This document shows, piece after piece, positions 46,213 through 58,013 of a DNA stretch of 64,000 bases (within the stretch, counting starts at the first letter, position 1; each line of letters opens with the position of its first letter). The stretch is from Corylus avellana. Its lineage: Eukaryota; Streptophyta; Magnoliopsida; Fagales; Betulaceae. The stretch covers positions 31,481,968 to 31,545,967 of the forward strand of contig NC_081545.1 of the NCBI RefSeq assembly GCF_901000735.1. Direction: 5' to 3'. The notes below the pieces were generated by a model. The model saw only the letters and a list, made by a program, of their open reading frames with translations. It was not told where the DNA came from and did no database searches. Both the position numbers and the translations under genes were made by a program.

Positions 46213-47360
46213 TCCTGTCCAAGATTTGCGCATGGCGGCAATTACAATCTCTTGGAAAACACTACAGCATATGATCTAAATTAGTAGTTACAACATTGTT
46301 AATTATTTCTCAATAGAAGGTTGATGATATAAGGACTTCATGAATAACTAAAAGGTAGATTCTTCATTAATATGGGATAAAATTTCTGTTCTTACCCAGA
46401 CAAGAAATTAATAACAAACAACTGATGGGAAAATAAAATCTTTATACTCCTAAGCAAATACAAATATGAAAAGGGATGAAAAGCATTGCTTTAAAGAACT
46501 TACTGCACGTAGCAGAGACCTTCGGTCCCTTTCTCGAGCATTCTTAACTGCCTAGAACAAAATCACACAAACCCATCAATTAGCTTCCAAAATGCAAAAA
46601 ATCGAGCCTTCTTTTCAAAAATGCATACAAATTATAACAAAGAGAAAAGAAACTAACGTCCTCAAGCAACTTTTGCTCAGCCTCTACTTCTGAAGAATCT
46701 CTACAATAAAAAACCAAAAGCACTCAATAAAAAGGAAAAAAATTCATACATAACTCAAAAGAAATAACTTGTCAAACAAAAACCTTTCGACTATACGATC
46801 CACACGGGAACAACACTTTGCGCATACACCCTGATCCTTAGCACAACCTACGTCCAAATCAACCCAATGCCAAAATCAACCAAAACCCAACAGCCAAAAG
46901 AGGAAATAAGGTACACAATTTGTTTGTTTCACAGAAAATACTTTCTCAAATATGCCTTTCGACCCAAATTCTTTGCTGTTTAGTGGGACAACGGTTTCAA
47001 TGACACCAAACAGAATCACAAAGAATTCAAAGAGCGAAACCAAGTACTGGTACACAGAGATTATGGTACGCCTGACGAACGGCGCGTTTTGAACATCGCT
47101 GACCGTAATTTAATCCAACAACAAAATCAACAAGTGCCCATTGAAATTGAATCGGTCCTTAAAAAAAATTGAGAAACAGAAAACAATAAAAATTAAAAAG
47201 ATAAAGAAAAAAAAAAAACCATTTGGTAGGCTCGGTAAGGCGCTTCTACTTTCCGTAACGGCGTTTTCAGTCGATCTGTTCTTTACAACGGGGGCACCCC
47301 CCTAAATCTCGGAGTACGGCCTGAGCTTTCCCCCAACTTCCTGTTACAACTATTTATCTT

Positions 47361-47760
47361 GAGTTCGGATCTGGCTGTCAAGAATTAGACAAGTGTCAGC
47401 TAAAGTCTGATATGATTTTATTAACAAAAAAAAAAAAAAATGTAAAAAATTCTCTCTTCCTAGTATTATTTTTTTTTTTGGTTAAATTTTTATGAGTTAA
47501 TATTTAGTTTCTAATGCTTCAAAATTTATTTTTGAATTTAAAACTAAAACCTAGGGGTGGAAGGTTAACCCTTTAGGGATGGTATCACTTAAAAGGAATT
47601 TTATCATCCTAAATTTAGTGCTAATACCTCAAATTTGAATTTTTCCTTGATATATCTCTTCTTCAATTTAAAAAACAATTTTTTTTTTAAAAAAAAAAAA
47701 TGCAAAAAAGAAAAGAAAAAGAAAGTGTCTGACGCTTGAGGCAACTGGAAATCTCAATCC
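47361..47760. mobile_element. Mutator-like MITE with 9-bp target duplication (first)
   Basis: A 400-bp insertion with exact direct repeats ATTTATCTT at 47352-47360 and 47761-47769. The empty site is seen in unit 1 (ACTATTTATCTTCGGC near 40167). The ends carry GGCTGTCAAGAATTAGACA and, reversed, GCCTCAAGCGTCAGACA. It is related to the element at 47852-48250. Recurs at 57124-57523. Confidence 0.8.
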
Positions 47761-47851
47761 ATTTATCTTCGACTATTGATTTTGAAAAACACTTTTTGAA
47801 TTAAGTAAAAAATCCGTTTCTTCTTTCAAGAGAAAGGCGAGTGTTTTGTAA

Positions 47852-48250
47852 GAATCCTGCTATCAGGCTGCCAAAAGTCAGACAAGTGTCTGCCAAAGTT
47901 TGATGTGGCTTTATTAAAAAAAATAAAAAAATAAAAAATTGTAAAAAAATCTCTCTCTTCCTAGTCGTCCTGCTAGATTTTTTTTTTTTTTGTTAAATTT
48001 TTATGAGTTAGTATTTAGTTTCTAATGCCTCAAAATTTATTTTTGGATTTAAGACTAAAACTTAAGGATAGAGAGTTAACCCTTTAGGGATTGTATCACC
48101 CAAAAGGGATTCGATCATCTTAAATTTGGTACTAATACCTCAAATTTAAATTCTCCTTTAATAATTTATCTTCTTCAATATATATATTTTTAAAAAAATG
48201 GGTAAAATGTCTGACGCTTGGCTGCCTCATGGCATCCGTAAATCTCTATT
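47852..48250. mobile_element. Mutator-like MITE with 9-10-bp target duplication (second)
   Basis: A 399-bp insertion with direct repeats TGTTTTGTAA at 47842-47851 and 48251-48260. The empty site is at 8622-8633. Inverted ends are GGCTGCCAAAAGTCAGACA and, reversed, GGCAGCCAAGCGTCAGACA. The interior shares long stretches with 47361-47760 (TTAACCCTTTAGGGAT). Recurs at 57615-58013. Confidence 0.8.
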
Positions 48251-48301
48251 TGTTTTGTAATACCATTTCATTGATCTTGACGCCTGCATTGGGTTTCGAA
48301 A

Positions 48302-48975
48302 CTGTTGGAACAATACAACCTAATAATTTATGACTCTTGAGTATTGGACCTTTTGGCCTATTTTCTATTTTGTTTCGTTTATTTGGATCGTTATCTTTCG
48401 TGTTTGGATCTGCTGCAGGGGAGCCCACCCTTTTTGGTTTTTTATCACTTGTATTTCCAATTTGATTAGAAAAAAAGAATAGTCACAAAGAAATCCATTT
48501 TCTCCATTCTCCCACATTCAATAAAATAATAATAAATAAAAAAAATCTACATACTATAATTATATTCAACATTCATTCAACAATATTCATATGCTATTCT
48601 CAATCAACCGTTATATATATATATATAACGAATAACGAATATTCCAATTATTAATTAGAGTGTCATATCAAACATTTTCAAATGAATGTTTCTTACTTTA
48701 CTTTAATCAAAACTCAGACTTGCTTAATCTTTTGACTTATTATCTTGCTTAGAGCTGACTTACGACAAAACCCAAGTCAAGAAGAATCCCATAATCTATG
48801 AGTTTAGAGTACTCATGATTCAATCCGATACATGCACTACAACTATCATTTAATTTGCTACACTCATGAATAGAATGACTTTCCTACAAACCCTTGTCCT
48901 CAATATATGACTCCAAATAAGGCCCAATTAATAAAAATTCAGCTACCATCTTTCACCGACCGCTAAGATTCATAA
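48302..48975. other. 3' flank of kinase copy 3
   Basis: No gene. Homologous to the other kinase 3' flanks, with an (AT) run ACGTTATATATATATATA near 48607. Confidence 0.5.
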
Positions 48976-51645
48976 TCATAGAGAACACTGTCCCAAATGA
49001 CTAGAGGACATTAGTTTGCCCGACTCTTGACTGGCACTTGCAAAACTTTGCTCTCCGTTGCTCATTATGGTCACCCTGCTGTTGCTATTTCTACTTGACA
49101 CTTGTCCACTGCTGCTACTTGACATGTCATCACTATCATCAAGTGTGGACTTGGGGAAGAGACCTTTCTCATCATCTAGCGCCTTAATTTCAACCACATT
49201 AAGCCCTACATCTTCGTCTACACTTTCTTGCAATTGCAATGCGAACTCAAGGCCCCCCAACACATCATCCATTGATGGCCGTTCGATTCCGTTGTCAAGT
49301 AAACAATTCATCGCAACCTCAACAAATTTCTTCAAGCACCGAATCCCTATTTCACCCTTAATTGATGGATCAACCATCTCTTCAACCTTTCCATTGCGAT
49401 AGATTTCCTGCGCCCACCTCGCGAGGCCCATTGCTGTCTCTGTCGTACGCATTATAGGTGGCTTTGCACACAATACTTCACACAAAACCACACCAAATGA
49501 GTACACGTCAGATTTCACAGTCAACTGCATACGTCTGTAATACTCTAGGTCCATGTACCCAAAACTACCCTTCACCACCGTGCTGACATGGGAGTTGGCC
49601 ATGCCAGTGGGACCTACTTTGGACAATCCAAAATCGGATACCTTGGCAACCCATTTCTCATCTAATAAGATATTTGTTGTCTTCACGTCACGATGAATGA
49701 TTGTTTGCTTTGCGCCCGTATGAAGATAGTTCAAAGCACGAGCCGCACCGATACAAATCTCAAGGCGTTGCTTCCACGGAAGAGGTGGATTATCGGTGTT
49801 GTACAAATGATCACGTAGAGTCCCATGGGCCATGTAATCGTAGACGAGTATCATCTCATCACCTTCGTTACAATATCCAATCAGAGAAACAAGATGGAGG
49901 TAACGAAGCTGGGAGAGCATCACGATTTCGGTGTGGAACTCACGAGCCCCTTGCTGTGAACTAGATTTCAGCCGTTTGATTGCAACTGGAATAGTCCCGT
50001 CATCAATGTACCCTTTATACACGTTGCCAAACCCTCCAACCCCTATGATTAAAACCTTATCGAAATCGTTTGTGGCGGCTTTGATTTCAGCAAACGAAAA
50101 CTTACGACATAATTCGGAAGGTAAAAATGAGCCCTGCGTCTTAGTGGACTTGGTCTTGGTGAAAGAAAATAGACCCCACCATGAAGTTACACCGGTGGAG
50201 CCGATGTCCTTGGCTCTCTTACTCAGCCCGAAAGTCACTAAAAAAAGAATAAAGAGTAGACCAACAACACCTCCAATGATAATGGCTATCATCGACGACA
50301 ACTTCTGTGGCCTCTCCGTTAATTTTGTTTTGGGTTCCGGGGCCGGGAGTGTGGTAACCCCCTCCACTTCCGGGTTGAGCCCAGCAAGAGTACCGTCTGA
50401 TCGGTTCAACTTAAATATTTCCACACCGTTCAAGATGGCACTGGCGTATAAGGGATGTGGTAATAGATCCCAGTTAGGATGTAGCGCGAGCCATAAATCT
50501 TGTTTGCCCTTGTTTACACTTGAGGCCAATACAACATACTCTCTGTATACAGGAATTCGAGTACCACCGGTCCATTGAATCACATCCGCTCCTTCCTCTG
50601 CCATCTGATTATTGATGAATATGTCAAAAACCCGTTGGTTCATTTTCAGAACCTCTTGCTGAGTTTCGCAGAAATGCAGCCTAAAAAGATAGTAAAACCC
50701 GCCATCAACCTTGAAGATCCACGTGAGGTTGAAACTCAAGTTAACCGTACCATTCAGAACCATTGAACGAGAAGTTTTATACACAATCTCCGGCGCTGTG
50801 TAGGCCGGTGTGTCTGTCGTATACTGTATCTTGACATCAGACTGGCCGTAAGGTATCATCCCTTTCTTCTGGCCAAACAGATACTGCGAGTCCTGACGCC
50901 AAGTCCGGAACATACCAGTATCCTCTACGCCCGAGACATCGTTGCCACCCACGTTTAGTCTAAACATGGTCTCAAGAGCAGTGGTGTTGTCGAAATAGAA
51001 GGGTATGTTGTAATCTACCTGCTTGGTGATCATTACATCATCCCTATTGTGCATATAGAGATTATTTGGGATAGAAACAATCTCTATACCATTAATGAAG
51101 GCGTAAGAGCTCGGAGATGGAATAAAGGTTATGTTGAGAAACCGAGTGTGAAACACAGGGATTATGAATTCTTTGATAAAGGTGGCTACGGGAGGTTCTA
51201 TGGAAGATACGGTAAGGAAGGCACTGAAGTTGCTTAAGAGGGTGAAGTTATTGGCGGTGACGAAGGAGAAGGACTTCGATTTATCGTGTCCGGAGTAGGT
51301 GGCCGGAAAGAAGTAGAGACGGACGAACTTCAGGCCAGGCGAGACGGGGAAGGAGTAGGTGAACTTGTTGTGAAAGATGCGTGCAGTCGTGTAGGGGAGT
51401 TGGGTAACAGAAGGGTCGTGCTGGGAGGGGGTAGATGCTATTGATGTCGTGTTAATATTTGGGGGTGTAAACTTTGAGTTGAAATCGCCTTCCCAGTTAC
51501 GGCCATCCAGCGAGGTTGATTTGAAGGACGAGCCACAATTGAGGAGAAAATAGTCGGTGGCAGCATAGGGTGGCGGGGTTTCGGTGAAGACTTGGGTGAT
51601 CAGGAGAAGATGGAGGAAGGAGAGGTAGAGGGCAAGCGAGTGCAT
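48976..51645 (-). CDS. FERONIA-like (CrRLK1L) receptor kinase, copy 3
   Basis: Single-exon gene of 889 codons from MHSLALYLSF; an in-frame Met five codons earlier (51660) is also possible. In numbering from that upstream Met: signal peptide 6-27, malectin-like region about 35-425 (FVRLYFFPA, RLNVGGNDVSG, RLHFCET, NGVEIFKLNRSDG), membrane span 458-478, Gly loop IGVGGFGNVYKG 539-550, VAIK Lys 562, HRD 656-658 and DFG 676-678. One oddity: the subdomain VIII motif reads MDLEYY, with Leu705 (codon CTA) where copies 1 and 2 and FERONIA have Pro (DPEY). This could weaken the kinase fold or activity; that is inference. The protein is identical to copy 4. It lies tail-to-head with the DUF2039 pseudogene on the same strand. 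Confidence 0.92.
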   Translation of the reverse strand: MHSLALYLSFLHLLLITQVFTETPPPYAATDYFLLNCGSSFKSTSLDGRNWEGDFNSKFTPPNINTTSIASTPSQHDPSVTQLPYTTARIFHNKFTYSFPVSPGLKFVRLYFFPATYSGHDKSKSFSFVTANNFTLLSNFSAFLTVSSIEPPVATFIKEFIIPVFHTRFLNITFIPSPSSYAFINGIEIVSIPNNLYMHNRDDVMITKQVDYNIPFYFDNTTALETMFRLNVGGNDVSGVEDTGMFRTWRQDSQYLFGQKKGMIPYGQSDVKIQYTTDTPAYTAPEIVYKTSRSMVLNGTVNLSFNLTWIFKVDGGFYYLFRLHFCETQQEVLKMNQRVFDIFINNQMAEEGADVIQWTGGTRIPVYREYVVLASSVNKGKQDLWLALHPNWDLLPHPLYASAILNGVEIFKLNRSDGTLAGLNPEVEGVTTLPAPEPKTKLTERPQKLSSMIAIIIGGVVGLLFILFLVTFGLSKRAKDIGSTGVTSWWGLFSFTKTKSTKTQGSFLPSELCRKFSFAEIKAATNDFDKVLIIGVGGFGNVYKGYIDDGTIPVAIKRLKSSSQQGAREFHTEIVMLSQLRYLHLVSLIGYCNEGDEMILVYDYMAHGTLRDHLYNTDNPPLPWKQRLEICIGAARALNYLHTGAKQTIIHRDVKTTNILLDEKWVAKVSDFGLSKVGPTGMANSHVSTVVKGSFGYMDLEYYRRMQLTVKSDVYSFGVVLCEVLCAKPPIMRTTETAMGLARWAQEIYRNGKVEEMVDPSIKGEIGIRCLKKFVEVAMNCLLDNGIERPSMDDVLGGLEFALQLQESVDEDVGLNVVEIKALDDEKGLFPKSTLDDSDDMSSSSSGQVSSRNSNSRVTIMSNGEQSFASASQESGKLMSSSHLGQCSL

Positions 51646-51660
51646 GGTGTGGAAGACCAA

Positions 51661-52068
51661 TTCTCCTACGGCTGCTATACCATATATATATGCAGCTTAA
51701 TTATCTGATGGAAAACACTGAGCAATTGTGTGAAAGTTAGGTCTTTGGATTTATGCGGATTGTTCAACATACACGCTTTTGAATATAAGTTATGTTTGGA
51801 TTTTTGTAAAGCATTAATGCAAGGAATCGATTGTCCTCGACGATCACTTGCTTGGTATTTTCCTCCACTGGTGTGTAGGAGGATAATGGATACTTATTTC
51901 CACAAATGTGAAGGTGGGAAATAAGTGGGACATACATCTACAAATCACAATCAGGGAACAAATTAATCTTTTCATGCCTAAAAGCCCAAATTCAAGAATT
52001 TAATTATTCGATCGTAAAACAATACATTTTCACCGCCATTTCTTGAATCTTTAAATCTTTTAGGTATG
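51661..52068. other. Upstream flank of kinase copy 3
   Basis: No gene supported. 51740-52068 (from CGGATTGTTCAACATACACG) differs from the upstream flank of copies 1 and 2. A region before the array spacer has therefore been replaced or inserted in this lineage. It is repeated at 61500-61831. Confidence 0.5.
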
Positions 52069-54477
52069 ATAATTGGCATCCCGGCTGCCTTTAGCTTTTA
52101 GAAGACCGGTAAGATCGAGGTTTATCTTCGACTATGACCTAAGGGAAAAGCCGAAAAGAGCTAATTATGTCGTTGCTCTCTTGAGAAACGCCAATATATA
52201 TACCTCATATGTCATGCTTAAACCCAGGTATCACACAAAATTTACTCTCTGAAACTTTCTCTACCATGTCAACATGCATGGGACATTCGCGGAAAACTAT
52301 CCAAAACTTGAATATTAACTTTAAACTATTTCTCGAAAATCAAACAGAAAATAGTTTCTTTCTTTTTAGAAAATGTTCACGTATTCAATTCTTTAAATTG
52401 ATTTGTTTTTTCTTTTACTATTAAGTAATAAAATTATATCTCCAAACCGTTATATTTATCTTCAAATTTTAAGATAAATATAAAGGCCTTTTTTTCTTTC
52501 CTTTTCCTTTTCCTTTTTCTTTTTCCAAATGTCCTAGTCTGGTTGTCGTTTTCGGAAGAAAAGTCTTACAAGTGAACAAGTGATGTCTTTGATTGCATAT
52601 TTATCTTCAAATTTGTCTTCAAGGGTAGCTCAATCGGTTAAGGACCACATCTCATGAAACGGAGTAGTTTGAATCCTTCCTCCCTTCTTGTGATAAAAAA
52701 TAAAAAAATAAAAAAAAAATCTTCAAATTATTCCCTGAAAACGATTGCTGAACTTGTGAAAGATACTTTGGACTTGCTCATCAGCCTTGTATTTGGTGTT
52801 ATTATTCCTCTGTCGACCCTGGCTGGCTGGCTCCACGCTCCTCACCAAATTGGAGAAGCCAATGGAGTCATTTAAAATTTGACAAAAAAAAAAAAAAAAA
52901 TTGTGAATTGGGTGATAGTAAACTATGTTAAATGAGATAAGTATAATTTACCATTAAAGAATAGTACTCTATCTCTAAATTACCCTCTGGACTTGCGTCC
53001 ATAAATAGCTAATTATCTAGATTCTGATTTCCTAAATCTTAATTAATACTATTATTATTAACGTTTTTTTTTTAAAAAAAAAAAAAAAAAAAAAATTATA
53101 AGCAATACTATATTGATAAAAGTTATATACGTACAAAATACCTATGTCTTCTTTTGTGCGTGTAATATTATCCTAAAAAAGATAACATAGATGAAAAATG
53201 CTAGAGTTATTAACTCTTTTACTATCTTCTTGCTTTAGTATTGACCAAATACTCAGACTTAGAATAAGGGCCACCGGACCAACCTTTCTATTAATATTCA
53301 ACACATGAGGAATAGCAACCTGGAGTACTACGTGATTAAACTTGAATGTTTTTGGTAAGTTTTTTTGAACCTTGTTATCATATTCAAATTCATGGGTACA
53401 GCGAGACACCATTCAAAGTTCTTGACTCGTTACTTATTAAAAAAAAAAAAAAAGAAGAAGAAAAAAGGGTTCTTGACTCGTTAACCACAACTTTAATGAC
53501 AACCATGCAATTTTTTGTTATATACTTTGATAGTAAAGCTTTCTTATATCTGGTTTATTTAATACAAGTGAAAATATTAGAGTAAAGCTATAAAATCATA
53601 TTTTTATCTTACAATAACCAAACAGTCCCAGTATATCAATCATTAGAGAGTCATAGTAAAATAAAAAATTGTTAGGACTGTTACATCAATATCATGAAAT
53701 AAAAATATATAGCATTATTCTTGAAATTAGTAGAGGTTTAAGATGGATCATAAATTTGGAATGCATGCATTGCTTATTTGAATTAGAGTATGTACATAAT
53801 TCAGTTTACGTGATCCGTACAAAAACAATATGGACAAGAAGGATTCGTGTGGCAATATAATGAATCCTTGATTGGTGATTTATATATGCCTTTAGATGCC
53901 ATGGATAACACTAAATGGTATAATTTCTATGATTCATCTTACCTCCTTTAAATTATTTTATGGTTAACTAGAGTATGCAAAATCTATTTGTATTTGTGTT
54001 TTGTTACTTTATGTGGCTTAAAAAACTTGTGAATGTTAGGGCACAACAAACTATGTTTATATTTTCGTCATTATTTTTCCAGGATGTTTTCTTCATAATA
54101 CTGGAGATTTTTAGTTGGTCTTCTCTGAGGAACTATTATAGGAATTAGGAACCTACAGATATGTTACCCATGACATTTTCTTTTTCATCTCTGAGAAGCC
54201 TTATATAAATGGAGAAGTGTGTAGCTTCAATGGTGAAAAATAAACTTCTTTTTCAGGCCCCCCTCCCTCTCTCTCTCTCTCCGCCGAAATATATTAATTC
54301 CTCAAAATGAAAATGCATGTTGTAAATCATGGTAGACTCTCTCTCTCTCTCTCTCTCTTGAAAGTGTAAGTGTACACACACACAACTTCGATGTATATAT
54401 TTACGTGTTTTATTCCCTGTCCAAGAGTTTTTTTTTTCTTGTTCAGAGCGCCTGTGTGCAAAAGATAACTTGATGTG
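52069..54477. repeat. Array spacer, unit 3
   Basis: Homologous to 34556-37230 and 61832-64000. Contents: a SINE (52614-52719), the small conserved frame (52720-52875), the kinase-upstream remnant around 53380, a MITE at about 53580-53720, and (CT)n runs near 54260 and 54340. Confidence 0.7.
52614..52719 (+). mobile_element. Short tRNA-derived SINE, unit 3
   Basis: Contains GGGTAGCTCAATCGGTTAAG, a clear A-box-like tRNA head, and AGTTTGAATCC, a B-box-like stretch, then an A-rich tail. Flanked by the direct repeat TCTTCAAATT (52604-52613 and 52720-52729). Repeated at 62381-62486. Confidence 0.7.
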
Positions 54478-54612
54478 ATGTACTGCTGGTCCACAACCTT
54501 TCTTCTTCCTGACATGAGAGGTAGCGATTTTTGGTCCAAAACTGGAATGGGATTCATCATTTTGTTGACAGTGATTGTTTGGATAGGCACTATAATGCTT
54601 CTTGTGCTATAG
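54478..54612 (+). pseudogene. Candidate C-terminal membrane exon, unit 3
   Basis: Matches 37231-37365 without indels: FLLPDMRGSDFWSKTG, then GFIILLTVIVWIGTIMLLVL and a stop. An in-frame TAA lies just upstream. See the unit 1 entry for the limits of this call. Confidence 0.3.
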
Positions 54613-57123
54613 AGTTCCAGAAACAGAGTAGCTGATATTAAAGCTTTTTGTGGCTATTTTGATTAAGGAGCCAACATTGTGGTTACCGGAACAGGATTAC
54701 TTGCTAATTTTTTGGAAAGGATTGTTAGACTCTTAAAAGATTTTTCCAGCTAGATATTTCTTTCTCCATAAGAGGCTTGGTCAACAATGAAGTGTATTCT
54801 TTGGCATAGTAAATGCAAATAATTTTTATTTTTTTGAGATGCAGTTATTTTCCGGTGCATTTTTTTTCCCATTTCCCATTTGGATCTCATTTTCTTTTAT
54901 TCTTCTGTCCTCTCGATAATTTGAGATAGCAGTAGCAGATATGCTAGATAATTACTTGGGATCTTCTTTTGGAATCTTGTCCGATGGTACATAACACAAG
55001 GGTAAATCAAGTTGTTGCAATCATCAGCGTCACACACGCACACACATATATAAGCACTTGTACAGAATGATCCACTAGCAAAAACAGAAAATAGAGGTCA
55101 CAAATTCTTCTTAATCTTAACAAAAAATGACTCAATTTCTGGCAAATTTGATATTTCAGCACATCTTCAAAAAAGAAATCTAATGTAATCAGTATCTTCG
55201 TAGTACATGTTGGAACATGGAAGAGATCCCACAACCTATAAGCATCTGTTGACACACTGTTCATATCCCTCAACTCAAAATTAGATCCTCATCTTCATCG
55301 TCGTCATCATCACCATTATCGTTCCTGCTTTGCTCAGCATATTCCTCAAGTGATGTAGCGGGAAATAACTCCCCAACCTTGTCTTCTTTGTCGGTTGGTG
55401 TTATCTTCGAACTTTAGATTTACCTTTGTTCATCATCTGGTGCAACATAAAAGGAAAATAATACCACATGTTAGAGAAGAAAACGGGCAAAAAGGAACAA
55501 TGAAGTACAAAAAGCACTATTATTGGATTAGTTTCACCCTGTCAAGACATGATAAAAGATCTAAATCCATAAAATGGTCACCAACTATGCACATCAAAAC
55601 AAGCTCAACTTGGTAAAAACTAGAAATACCCATTAATAAAACAATAACCGGGAAAGATTACACAACCTGAGATACCGGTAGAAACTGAATAAAATGCACA
55701 GAAAAGAGATGTATGTTGTATAAGGGCAAACGCCTAATCAACTTGGGATTCAAAATGCAATTTGCACAATAAAATTCAAAACTTGCAGATGTGATTTCCA
55801 TCTCCTGGAAGTGAGTCTTGGCGTACCAGGGAAGAGGACGGTTTAACACCGAAGCGGTTGAAAATTCCAAAATTAATTTCTCGACGGGTTATAAGCAAGA
55901 CAAGCATATAATTATCATAATAACTGCAAAGAAAATTTTGAATCTAGAATTTTCATACAGAAAGAAACATTATTCAATTTAAGCTTTGAGCATGGCCGCA
56001 ATTACAATCTCTTGGAAAACACTACAGCATATGATCTAAATTAGGAGTTACAACATTAATTGTTAATTATTTCTCAATAGAAGGTTGGTGATATAAGGAC
56101 TTCATGAATAACTAAAAGGTAGATTCTTCATTAATATGGGATAAAGTTTCTGTTCTTACCCAGACAAGAAATTCATAACAAACAACTGATGGGAAAATAA
56201 AATCTTTATACTCCTAAGCAAATACAAATATGAAAAGGGATGAAAAGCATTGCTTTAAAGAACTTACAGCACGTAGTAGAGACCTTCGGTCCCTTTCTCG
56301 AGCATTCTTAACTGCCTAGAACAAAATCACACAAACCCATCAATTAGCTTCCAAAATGCAAAAAATCGAGCCTTCTTTTCAAAAATGCATACAAATTATA
56401 ACATAGAGAAAAGAAACTAACGTCCTCAAGCAACTTTTGCTCAGCCTCTACTTCTGAAGAATCTCTACAATAAAAAACCAAAAGCACTCAATAAAAAGGA
56501 ACAAAATTCATACATAACTCAGAGAAATAACTTGTCAAACAAAAACCTTTCGACTATACGATCCACACGGGAACAACACTTTGCGCATACACCCTGATCC
56601 TTAGCACAACCTACATCCAAATCAACCCAATGCCAAAATCAACCAAAACCCAACAGCCAAAAGAGGAAATAAGGTACACAATTTGTTTGTTTCACAGAAA
56701 ATACTTTCTCAAATATGCCTTTCGACCCAAATTCTTTGCTGTTTAGTGGGACAACGGTTTCAATGACACCAAACAGAATCACAAAGAATTCAAAGAGCGA
56801 AACCAAGTACTGGTACACAGAGATTATGGTACGCCTGACGAACGGCGCGTTTTGAACATCGCTGACCGTAATTTAATCCAACAACAAAATCAACAAGTGC
56901 CCATTGAAATTGAATCGGTCCTTAAAAAAAATTGAGAAACAGAAAACAATAAAAATTAAAAAGATAAAGAAAAAAAAAAAACCATTTGGTAGGCTCGGTA
57001 AGGCGCTTCTACTTTCCGTAACGGCGTTTTCAGTCGATCTGTTCTTTACAACGGGGGCACCCCCCTAAATCTCGGAGTACGGCCTGAGCTTTCCCCCAAC
57101 TTCCTGTTACAACTATTTATCTT

Positions 57124-57523
57124 GAGTTCGGATCTGGCTGTCAAGAATTAGACAAGTGTCAGCTAAAGTCTGATATGATTTTATTAACAAAAAAAAAAAA
57201 AAATGTAAAAAATTCTCTCTTCCTAGTATTATTTTTTTTTTTGGTTAAATTTTTATGAGTTAATATTTAGTTTCTAATGCTTCAAAATTTATTTTTGAAT
57301 TTAAAACTAAAACCTAGGGGTGGAAGGTTAACCCTTTAGGGATGGTATCACTTAAAAGGAATTTTATCATCCTAAATTTAGTGCTAATACCTCAAATTTG
57401 AATTTTTCCTTGATATATCTCTTCTTCAATTTAAAAAACAATTTTTTTTTTAAAAAAAAAAAATGCAAAAAAGAAAAGAAAAAGAAAGTGTCTGACGCTT
57501 GAGGCAACTGGAAATCTCAATCC
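57124..57523. mobile_element. Mutator-like MITE (first), second tandem copy
   Basis: Same element and same 9-bp ATTTATCTT duplication (57115-57123 and 57524-57532) as at 47361-47760. It was copied by the segmental duplication, not by a new insertion. Confidence 0.8.
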
Positions 57524-57614
57524 ATTTATCTTCGACTATTGATTTTGAAAAACACTTTTTGAATTAAGTAAAAAATCCGTTTCTTCTTTCAAGAGAAAGG
57601 CGAGTGTTTTGTAA

Positions 57615-58013
57615 GAATCCTGCTATCAGGCTGCCAAAAGTCAGACAAGTGTCTGCCAAAGTTTGATGTGGCTTTATTAAAAAAAATAAAAAAATAAAAA
57701 ATTGTAAAAAAATCTCTCTCTTCCTAGTCGTCCTGCTAGATTTTTTTTTTTTTTGTTAAATTTTTATGAGTTAGTATTTAGTTTCTAATGCCTCAAAATT
57801 TATTTTTGGATTTAAGACTAAAACTTAAGGATAGAGAGTTAACCCTTTAGGGATTGTATCACCCAAAAGGGATTCGATCATCTTAAATTTGGTACTAATA
57901 CCTCAAATTTAAATTCTCCTTTAATAATTTATCTTCTTCAATATATATATTTTTAAAAAAATGGGTAAAATGTCTGACGCTTGGCTGCCTCATGGCATCC
58001 GTAAATCTCTATT
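57615..58013. mobile_element. Mutator-like MITE (second), second tandem copy
   Basis: Same element and TGTTTTGTAA duplication as at 47852-48250. Confidence 0.8.

Larger units (their letters stand above)
46503..48301 (-). pseudogene. DUF2039 (C9orf85-like) pseudogene, unit 2
   Basis: Same exon set as at 38321-40521 but without the acidic last exon, which is cut off at the 46205-46213 junction. Lesions: the KPNAGVKINE exon (48301-48264) lacks 5 bases, as at 8637-8674; exon 2 has a TAG at 47302-47304 plus a one-base loss just after it; the exon with CQRCSKRAVRQAYHNLC has two extra bases at its donor. The Cys that is a stop in unit 1 is intact here (GVCAKC). Two Mutator-like MITEs sit in its introns. 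Confidence 0.8.
46213..55992 (-). repeat. 9.77-kb tandem repeat, first copy
   Basis: Nearly identical to 55993 onward (offset 9763 over the kinase, 9780 at the left end, about 9767 at the SINE). It contains a DUF2039 pseudogene without its last exon, kinase copy 3, the spacer and the last-exon region of the next DUF2039 copy. Observed differences are few: one base in the kinase (49909 against 59672), CATG against CATGCATG near 52270, and poly-A lengths. Confidence 0.9.

Noticed and set aside
48246..48428. 60-codon frame on the minus strand that looks like a small protein
   Set aside because: Only its end (KPNAGVKINE) is real coding sequence of the DUF2039 pseudogene. The rest is intron upstream of the acceptor TTCCAACAG.
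51730..51924. 64-codon frame before kinase copies 3 and 4
   Set aside because: No motif or start context, and it is absent from the other units. It lies in the replaced flank.
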